DNA from: Hydrocurvibacter sp036169815
GTDB taxonomy: Bacteria; Campylobacterota; Campylobacteria; Campylobacterales; Sulfurimonadaceae
NCBI GenBank assembly: GCA_036169815.1
Contig: JAVHOA010000010.1
Span: 1 to 23,569 of the forward strand
DNA length: 23,569 nt
Direction: 5' to 3'
In this document: piece by piece, positions 7,970-14,010 of the stretch
How positions within the stretch are numbered: position 1 is the first letter of the stretch
How the letters are laid out: the number at the start of each line of letters is the position of its first letter
Notes under the pieces: model-generated
Database searches by the model: none
Seen by the model: the letters and a program-made list of their open reading frames with translations, nothing else
What the model was told of the DNA's origin: nothing
Translations under genes and position numbers: made by a program

Positions 7970-9679
7970 TTGAAAAATATTTATAAAAGATATTTGCCTT
8001 ATATAAAAATATATAAAATACAATACTTTTTCGTGCTAGTCGGCATCGTTTTAACGGTTGTCGCAACGACAGCGACCGCGCAGATTATGCAGCCGCTTAT
8101 GGACGATATGTTTATAAAGCGTGATGAGCGGATGCTTACTCTTATCCCTCTTGGAATGCTTGGGATTTACTTCGTAAAAGCCCTTGGGCGCTATGTGCAG
8201 TCTGTGTATATGAACTATATTGGGATGCATATTGTGAGCCGTTTTCGAGAGATTCTTTTGGAAAAGATTATCGGTTCTGATATGAGTTTTTTATATCTTA
8301 ACCGCAGTGGAGAGCTTATCTCTCGTGTAACAAATGATATTGGGCGGATTCAGTATTTTGTTTCAAATATGCTTCCTGAACTTTTTCGTGAGAGCATCAC
8401 AGTCATTTCTCTTGTCGCTTATGTGATCTATTTAAATCCAAAATTGGCGTTTTACTCGCTTATCTTGGTGCCTCTTATTATTTACCCTTTGATGGCGATT
8501 GCTAGAAAACTCAAAAAATATTCTCACCGTTCACAGGCAAAAAATGCAGATGTGATGACACGCCTCACAGAGGTTTTTAACAACAGTGAAATCATCAAAG
8601 CAAATGCGACCGAAGCGTTTGAAATGAAGCGCTTTTCTCTGGAAAACTGGAACTTTTTTAAGATCAATATGAAGTCTATTTATGTAGGCGAGATGGTTTC
8701 ACCCATCATGGAAGTCATAGGCGCCGGAGGGCTTGCAGCGGTCATCTTTGTGGGCGGACACGAGGTGTACAACAACCACATGAGTGTGGGAGAGTTTACG
8801 GCATTTTTAACCGCTGTTGGGCTTGTGTTTCAGCCAGTGCGACGCATCGGCTCTATTTATTCAAAGATCCAAGATGCCCTAGCAGCTTCTGAGCGTGTGT
8901 TTGAGGTGCTGGATATTGACAATACCATCAAAGATGGAGATGTGGTTTTAGATGAGGATATTCACTCTTTAGAATGCTTACATGTAAGCCTTTCTTATGG
9001 CAATAAAGAGGCTCTAAAAGATATAAACTTTAGTGCAAAAGATGGGCAAAACATCGCTCTAGTCGGTGATAGCGGTGGCGGAAAAAGTTCACTTGTCAAT
9101 CTTGTTTTGCGCTTTTACGACCCACACAATGGCGAGATTCGCATCAATGGAAAAGATATCAAAACATACACGCAAAATTCACTTCGCCATCACATGGCGC
9201 TTGTTTCTCAGCGTGTGTATATTTTTCAAGACACGCTTGGAGCCAATGTCGCGTATGGGCAGGAGATAGAACGTCAAAGAGTAGAAGAAGCGCTAAAACT
9301 CGCAGATGCTTGGGACTTTACATGTAAGCTTGAAAATGGCATCGACACAAAGATGGAGGAGTTTGGTGCAAATCTCTCAGGCGGTCAGCGCCAGCGCATC
9401 GCCATCGCCCGTGCCATCTACAAACACGCTTCACTTTTACTCTTTGATGAAGCAACATCTGCGCTTGACAATGAAAGCGAAAAGCGGATCCAAAATGCGC
9501 TTAAAAACTATGCCAAAGACAAGATTACCATCACCATCGCACACCGTCTCAGTACCATTGAAGATGCCGATATCATTTTGGTATTTCAAGCCGGAGCCAT
9601 CGTCGCTCGTGGCACACACAAAGAGCTCCTAGAAAATTCAGATGTTTATAAACGGCTTGCAGGGAAGATGGAAGAGTAG
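7970..9679 (+). CDS. msbA: ABC exporter, MsbA/PglK-like lipid-linked glycan or lipid A flippase
   Basis: A 569-residue half-transporter with an N-terminal membrane domain of six helices (about residues 15-300) and a C-terminal ATPase. ATPase landmarks are Walker A GDSGGGKS (366-373), Q-loop Q414, signature LSGGQ (469-473), Walker B LLLFDE (489-494, catalytic E494) and the switch His H525 in AHRLST. Length and order match MsbA, which flips lipid A-core across the inner membrane. PglK, which flips undecaprenyl-linked oligosaccharide in Campylobacter, is a close relative and cannot be excluded. Translation starts at TTG, backed by a near-perfect GGAGG six bases away. The gene is visibly richer in GC than the flanking glycosyltransferase genes, as expected of an older core gene. 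It stands alone on the plus strand. Confidence 0.88.
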   Translation: MKNIYKRYLPYIKIYKIQYFFVLVGIVLTVVATTATAQIMQPLMDDMFIKRDERMLTLIPLGMLGIYFVKALGRYVQSVYMNYIGMHIVSRFREILLEKIIGSDMSFLYLNRSGELISRVTNDIGRIQYFVSNMLPELFRESITVISLVAYVIYLNPKLAFYSLILVPLIIYPLMAIARKLKKYSHRSQAKNADVMTRLTEVFNNSEIIKANATEAFEMKRFSLENWNFFKINMKSIYVGEMVSPIMEVIGAGGLAAVIFVGGHEVYNNHMSVGEFTAFLTAVGLVFQPVRRIGSIYSKIQDALAASERVFEVLDIDNTIKDGDVVLDEDIHSLECLHVSLSYGNKEALKDINFSAKDGQNIALVGDSGGGKSSLVNLVLRFYDPHNGEIRINGKDIKTYTQNSLRHHMALVSQRVYIFQDTLGANVAYGQEIERQRVEEALKLADAWDFTCKLENGIDTKMEEFGANLSGGQRQRIAIARAIYKHASLLLFDEATSALDNESEKRIQNALKNYAKDKITITIAHRLSTIEDADIILVFQAGAIVARGTHKELLENSDVYKRLAGKMEE

Positions 9680-9758
9680 AATTTTTAGCTTTTAAAAGGG
9701 TTGGAGGCTTTTTACTCTATTTCGTAACCCAAGAATGAAAGTATTTGATTTATTGTGA

Positions 9759-9771
9759 CGGTACAATACCG
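9759..9771. repeat. Small inverted repeat in convergent gap
   Basis: CGGTA, a three-base loop, then TACCG, in the 107-base gap between the 3' ends of the exporter gene and the broken sugar transferase. No T-run follows on either side, so I do not call it a terminator. The rest of this gap shows no gene and no strong terminator. Confidence 0.3.
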
Positions 9772-9786
9772 AACCCCTTTTATTTG

Positions 9787-10716
9787 CTATAAACCTTTTT
9801 TCCCGATTACCGTCATCGCTGTCATCCAGACGATTTTAAGCTCAAGTGCTATGCTCCAGTGTTTGATGTAATACAGATCATACATGAGTTTTTGACGAGC
9901 ATCCTCGACGTTAGCACCATACGGATACATCACCTGCGCCCATCCCGTCACACCGGGACGTACCAAATGACGCTCGTTATAATAAGGAATTTGTCCCTCA
10001 TATTGTGCTACTAATATGTCCCATTCTGTCCGTGGACCGATGAGGTGCATATCTCCTTTGAGGATATTCCACATTTGTGGTAACTCATCGAGTCTTGTTT
10101 TTCGCATGATATGGGCAAAAGGGAAAATCCGTGTATCATTTTCTCTTGTATAGGCATCATGATGGGAATTTTCATGCATCGATCGGAATTTTGTGCATTT
10201 AAAAGTCTCGTTATTCATTCCCACTCTATTTTGGCGAAAAAATATTGCCCCAGGGGATTGTTGTTTAATCTTGATGGTACTAAGCAATAATACAGGCCAT
10301 GGAAAGAAAAAGAGCCAAAACACCCCGAAATAGTCAATGCACCGCTTCTGAAAATACTGCCATTCGTTATATGGTGCAATGTTTTCTAAAAATGCAAGAT
10401 TGTTTTCATCATCGGAAATATAACACTTTTGGAGATACTCTTCCATAAAGCGGTTCATGCTTATGATGGCAAAACGGTTATTTTTGGATTTGAACTGCAT
10501 TCGTGTCAAATATTGTACTATCTCATCGTGCACCTGCTTACGCATGTTCAGCACCAACATCGATGCACCATGCCTCTGGATGTAGCTAGAGAGTTCATCC
10601 ATAACCTCTTGGGGATTACGGTTTGAGGTGGCGATGACTTAAAAGTCACCAAATCTTTTGCGAAGCCGTTGCTCTTCAAGCAGTGTAAATTTGTATTTTT
10701 TGCCCAATATAATCAT
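9787..10716 (-). pseudogene. Initiating sugar-phosphate transferase (bacterial sugar transferase family), interrupted by an in-frame stop
   Basis: The longest uninterrupted frame runs from ATG 10602 (271 residues), but the same frame continues upstream to an ATG at 10716 with a single TAA at 10639-10641. The upstream part reads MIILGKKYKFTLLEEQ..., then after the stop VIATSNRNPQEVMDEL, so it was one 309-residue protein. The catalytic domain is complete: a membrane helix near residues 90-108 of the shorter frame, KFRSM (138-142), the DE dyad D172/E173, IGPR (188-191) and RPGVTGWAQV (215-224). This polyprenyl-phosphate phosphoglycosyltransferase family transfers a sugar phosphate to undecaprenyl phosphate to start a glycan. 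TAA is one change from AAA, GAA or CAA. Restart at ATG 10602, which has GAGG just before it, could still yield a product lacking 38 residues. Confidence 0.8.
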
Positions 10717-10752
10717 GTATCAACCCCCCATCACAGTTAAAATCTAAATTTT

Positions 10753-10935
10753 TTAATAACGATATCTGCATTGTGCAATAACGACTAAATCATCGATTAT
10801 TTTATAGACAAGCCGATGCTCTGCCGTGATTCTTCTCGAAAAAAATCCTTGATAATTTTCTTTTAGTCGTTCAGGTTTGCCGAGTCCATTATTATCATGT
10901 GGATCTCTTCGAATATCTTCTAGCAGACTATTCAT
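10753..10935 (-). pseudogene. yoeB: YoeB/Txe toxin, N-terminally truncated remnant
   Basis: Sixty residues matching the C-terminal two thirds of YoeB (84 residues in E. coli): IRRDPHDNNGLGKPERLKEN, then SRRITAEHRLVYKI and ending CRYRY. About 26 N-terminal residues are missing. Equivalents of catalytic E46 (KPE) and R65 (EHR) are present, but the conserved H83 of the CRYHY ending is Arg here, so mRNA interferase activity is doubtful. The ATG overlaps the end of a YefM-like reading frame in another phase (stop TAG at 10928-10930), which indicates a deletion joining antitoxin and toxin interiors. Confidence 0.85.
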
Positions 10936-11197
10936 ATGATATCAAGACTGCTGATTTCTTGTCTTTTGCTGTAATGATGTATTCATCAAAATCGTCACAG
11001 ACATTATCAATGATGGAGCGTAAATCAAATAATGATTTATCCTTCAGATGGCAAAAAGGTTTGTTATCCATCAAATATGTCATATCAAACAATCGATGTT
11101 CTCCATTTTCAAATTCTAATAAACACTCAGTCTTATCTTGTTGGCGGAATATTGATGTATTAACATCTGTATGATATTTTGATAGGGGATGGCATTT
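10928..11197 (-). pseudogene. Chimeric remnant: DUF2442-like protein joined to YefM antitoxin fragment
   Basis: A minus-strand frame open from 11197 to a TAG at 10928-10930. Its downstream half reads LRSIIDNVCDDFDEYIITA and continues to SAVLISYE, which aligns with YefM (the part before and including 'AVLMSLEEY') and lacks both the YefM start and its toxin-binding C-terminus. Its upstream half, LLEFENGEHRLFDM followed by NKPFCHLKDKSLF, has the look of DUF2442 proteins, which continue with a WPNG/DP..LY segment that is absent here. The two pieces are fused in frame near base 11025. The first convincing start codon is ATG 11083 and has no ribosome site. The extreme 5' part overlaps the 3' end of the CopG-like antitoxin. 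I see this as debris left by successive deletions between small toxin-antitoxin genes. Confidence 0.65.
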
Positions 11198-11385
11198 TCA
11201 AGAGCCTTTTGCTTTAAAATATACAAATCATTTTCGCTGACGCGAATAGAGAGAGCTTTTTTGTTTTGATTTTTGATGGTGTGCTGAAGTTCTAGGATAC
11301 GCTCCTTTAGCTCCCCTTTTCTTTTCCACTCATTACTTTCGACGCTTTGCAAAATATCTTGCTCAAAATCATCAAGCTTGATCAT
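11116..11385 (-). CDS. CopG/BrnA-like antitoxin
   Basis: An 89-residue antitoxin. The N-terminal half is charged and helical (DDFEQDILQSVESNEWKRK); the C-terminal half has the ribbon-helix-helix form: strand KKALSIRVSENDL, then helix YILKQKALENAIPYQNIIQMLIHQY. This matches CopG-type antitoxins that partner small BrnT-like toxins. The start is well supported by GGAG seven bases upstream and by a 14-base overlap with the 3' end of the toxin frame, the normal toxin-then-antitoxin order for BrnT/BrnA. The frame is intact although its toxin is broken, which fits the expectation that antitoxin genes outlive their toxins. Confidence 0.75.
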   Translation of the reverse strand: MIKLDDFEQDILQSVESNEWKRKGELKERILELQHTIKNQNKKALSIRVSENDLYILKQKALENAIPYQNIIQMLIHQYSANKIRLSVY

Positions 11386-11683
11386 AGCTAACTCCTTTGT
11401 TGTATATTTTATTTAATTTTCGACTTGAAATAATCGTCTTTAAAAATATTTCATCCTCCGTTTCGATACAGGGAACGATGTAAATATAATTTTTAATCCG
11501 TATCAGAATGATGAATACATCTTGGTTTGGATATTTTTGAGAATTCGGATGACGTAAATCATCTAGCAGGTCACCTTCGTCAATCGCCAATAGCACCTGT
11601 TCAAAACTAACACCTCGTTCACTTTTAAGTTTTTCATTTTTTTCAAGGCAATATCAAATAATTTTTCTTTTGAGCTTACTCAT
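11372..11683 (-). pseudogene. BrnT-like toxin, frameshifted
   Basis: The open part (11372-11596) encodes AIDEGDLLDDLRHPNSQKYP, then VFIILIRIKNYIYIVPCIE and DEIFLKTIISSRKL, the pattern of small BrnT-like toxins. Those proteins normally begin with a further 25-30 residues. Here the start is visible at ATG 11683 (AAAGG eight bases upstream), reading MSKLKRKII and then a TGA at 11654-11656. Between about 11667 and 11643 the sensible protein (EKLFDIALKK) is in a different frame; after the A7 run at 11637-11643 the toxin resumes in the original frame as NEKLKSERGVSFEQ. Two opposite one-base slips, one near the AAAA at 11668-11671 and one in the A7 run, would explain this. The net length still fits 103 residues. 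Assembly error at homopolymers is an alternative. Confidence 0.7.
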
Positions 11684-11724
11684 GAAATCGCCTTTCTTTT
11701 GCAATGCCATGTATTTTACTTTTA

Positions 11725-12490
11725 CTACTCTTTATTTTTGATTAGTGAGTCCAAAATATTTGATATACTTTTAGGAGTCAGCTGCACAAAGTTGGCTATT
11801 TGCGTTTTTGTATAGCCATATTCATATGCTTTTTTGATGTTTTGATTTCTATTTATATCTCTATCATTTTCAAAAAAAGTTTCTAGTCTTTTGGAAAGTA
11901 CTTTCATCTCCCCATCTTTAAACACCAGAGCTGGTGATTGATAAACTGTATCCAGCACATTCACTTCCAACTGCGTGCCGATATATTCTTGATACTCCTC
12001 CAATGTCATATCAAAAATCTTGGAGTTTTCTAATAGAGAATAGTATTCACCCTTGTTCTTCTATTGAAAAAAAGACTGGTACTTATAATCACTAATATTA
12101 TTGACCATATTTGCCGCTATTGGATTTCGTTCACAGTATTTCGCTACTATCCAAAAATGTGCATCATCGTACAGATAATACGATGCAAATCTCCCCTGCC
12201 AAAGATGACCACTTCTTTTGTATTTTTTATTGAAATAGATAGAGTAAAAAGAGTTTAAAAATTTTATTGCTTGAGAAATATTTGGCTGTGTGATTTCTAG
12301 TACGACATGATAGTGGTTTGTCATCAGGCAATAGGTGTGGATGGTGATGCTGTACGTTTTTTTTCATCTCTGATAATAGATCTAAAAAATAGGCATAATC
12401 TTCTGCTGCTAAAAAAACATCTCTTCTCTCAACCCCACGATTGACAATATGATAGAAGCCTAGATCTGAAATCCTCTCTTTTCTAGCCAT
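11725..12490 (-). pseudogene. REP-associated tyrosine transposase (RAYT, Y1/HUH type), broken by frameshift and amber stop
   Basis: Three pieces form one gene. The first (from ATG 12490) reads ARKERISDLGFYHIVNRGVERRDVF up to an A8 run at 12357-12364. Removing one A continues into YSITIHTYCLMTNHYHVVLE, which carries the HUH motif HYH, then HLWQGRFASYYL and the catalytic-helix segment AKYCERNPIAA. After KYQSFFQ there is a TAG at 12061-12063 in frame, followed by KNKGEYYSLLENSKIFD and a 94-residue tail with a helix-turn-helix look (YTKTQIANFVQLTPKSISNIL). TAG is one change from TGG (Trp). With one base removed the span is exactly 255 codons. RAYT proteins are single-copy, domesticated relatives of IS200/IS605 transposases that act on REP palindromes. 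This copy appears dead. Confidence 0.85.
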
Positions 12491-12563
12491 ACACATACCC
12501 CTGCTTGTTTTGAAAAGTATAGTGATCAATAAATTAGTATATTATTAAGTTTTATTACCAAAC

Positions 12564-12578
12564 TAGGGTCTGACCCTA
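12564..12578. repeat. 15-bp palindrome, possible REP-type site for the adjacent RAYT
   Basis: TAGGGTCTGACCCTA is a perfect inverted repeat with 7-base arms around a central T, 74 bases upstream of the transposase start. RAYT genes are commonly flanked by short palindromic REP elements. I saw no second copy in this window, so the link to the transposase is inference. The remaining gap (12491-12646) shows no other gene; a TATACT box at 12516-12521 on the minus strand may have served the transposase. Confidence 0.5.
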
Positions 12579-12646
12579 TTGCCTTAGAATGCCTTTAAAT
12601 AGGGAGTTTAATGGGTGTTTTTGTGGGAGGGTTGTGCGGTGGGCTC

Positions 12647-13966
12647 TTAGTATGCACCTTCTCTAAAAAGTACGACTTTTATAGTTTTAATCAAGATGAC
12701 TAAATCTAGCCATAGTGACCAGTTTCTTACATACCATTTATCCATCTTTATTCTGAAGTCATAGTCTGTGTCGCTTCTTCCGCTCACTTGCCATAGGCCT
12801 GTTATGCCTGGTTTTACCATAAGATAATAATTTGAATCCTCTTTATAGTATAGATCAAGTTCTTTTTGTATCACTGGTCTTGGTCCGACAAAGTTCATTT
12901 CACCTTTAAGAACATTAAAAATTTGAGGAAGTTCATCTAATGATGTTTTTCTTAAAAAGGCTCCTATTTTAGTGACTCGTGGATCATCTTTTAATTTAAA
13001 GTTTGTTTCCCATTCTTGCTTAATCTCCTCATTTTCTGCTAAAAGTTTTTCTAAACGCTTTTGCGCGTCACTATACATGCTTCTAAATTTGTATGTTGGG
13101 ATAACCTTGCCATCTCTTCCTATGCGGTTGTGTGCGAAGAAGACTGGACCTGCGGACTCTTTTTTAATCATAAAGGCTAAGATGCCAATAATAGGAATCA
13201 AAATAGGTAGTAATAAAACTGCAAAAATATAGTTTGTGACCGATTGTGTGAAAGTTCTAACCTTGCTTTTAAGTTTATTTTCTAAAACAATCAGATTTGT
13301 TCTTGTATTTGTGAGTTCATAGATAGTGGATTGTGCAAAATTATATTCATTAAGCATAGGAATAAAAAGTACTTCTTTTACTGATAGCATCTCTTGGTCT
13401 AAAGATATTTTTAACTCATTTACTTGAAGACTAGTAGAATTGATAAAGACTGTCTTTGTATCTTTATCTCTTGCTGGAATATATCCAAGATAATGATTTT
13501 TAAAGATCTCATTTGCGAGAAACTCATCATCTCCATATATTTTCGCCTCTCGTCTCCAAAGCCCGATGTTGTAGAGTGATTGTTTGAGTATATATTTAGT
13601 TATAGGAATTAAAAGAGCCATGTACAAGAAAGCCATTACAATGATAAACCTTGAATATCCTTGCATGGTTTTGGAAATTGCATAAAAACTTAGTAAAAGT
13701 AAAAGTGCAAAGAGAATCCCCTTAGTAACTATTCTACTTTCGTGCCAAAAATCAAAGCGTTTCGAGTAAAGCCCATCGTAGAGAAATATACTTAAAATAA
13801 CTATATATACTTTAAAGTTGAGAATATATAGTAAAAGAGAGTCGTTAAAGACTACATTCATATAGCTATTAAGGCCTAATCTTGTATAAAAAGCCAATAA
13901 AATACTAACAGCAATAACACAAAAGTCAGAAAATATCAGCAAAAAGCGGGAGAGGTTATTTTTCAT
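12647..13966 (-). CDS. Undecaprenyl-phosphate sugar phosphotransferase, WbaP/WcaJ-type (polyisoprenyl-phosphate hexose-1-phosphate transferase)
   Basis: A 439-residue initiating transferase. Membrane helices lie at about 8-28, 44-64, 83-98 and 106-123, then a soluble CoA-binding-like middle region and a fifth, Pro-containing helix at 246-267 (LLLPILIPII) that forms the re-entrant anchor. The catalytic domain has YKFRSM (292-297), the DE dyad D344/E345 in SLDELPQIFNVLKGEMNFVGPRP, and KPGITGLWQVSGR (385-397). It would move a hexose-1-phosphate (Gal or Glc type) to undecaprenyl phosphate to start each O-unit. The usual Asp of the KRxxDxxxS helix start reads Asn here (SVTNYIF), worth noting. It is the last gene of the operon, 44 bases after manC, and is an intact counterpart of the broken transferase at 9787-10716. 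Confidence 0.9.
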   Translation of the reverse strand: MKNNLSRFLLIFSDFCVIAVSILLAFYTRLGLNSYMNVVFNDSLLLYILNFKVYIVILSIFLYDGLYSKRFDFWHESRIVTKGILFALLLLLSFYAISKTMQGYSRFIIVMAFLYMALLIPITKYILKQSLYNIGLWRREAKIYGDDEFLANEIFKNHYLGYIPARDKDTKTVFINSTSLQVNELKISLDQEMLSVKEVLFIPMLNEYNFAQSTIYELTNTRTNLIVLENKLKSKVRTFTQSVTNYIFAVLLLPILIPIIGILAFMIKKESAGPVFFAHNRIGRDGKVIPTYKFRSMYSDAQKRLEKLLAENEEIKQEWETNFKLKDDPRVTKIGAFLRKTSLDELPQIFNVLKGEMNFVGPRPVIQKELDLYYKEDSNYYLMVKPGITGLWQVSGRSDTDYDFRIKMDKWYVRNWSLWLDLVILIKTIKVVLFREGAY

Positions 13967-14010
13967 AGTAACTTTTCTAATTAATTTTTAACATTGTATA
14001 AAAGATGGGG

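Noticed and set aside
9066..9632. Alternative-frame open stretches inside the exporter gene
   Set aside because: They are shadows of the clear ABC transporter frame and have no recognisable motifs or ribosome sites.
9695..9730. GGGTT ... AACCC inverted repeat after the exporter gene as a terminator
   Set aside because: The loop would exceed 20 bases and no T-run follows, so a factor-independent terminator is not supported.
10899..11174. Plus-strand 91-codon frame across the toxin-antitoxin debris
   Set aside because: The minus strand carries recognisable YoeB, YefM and DUF2442-like sequence; the plus frame has no motif or ribosome site.
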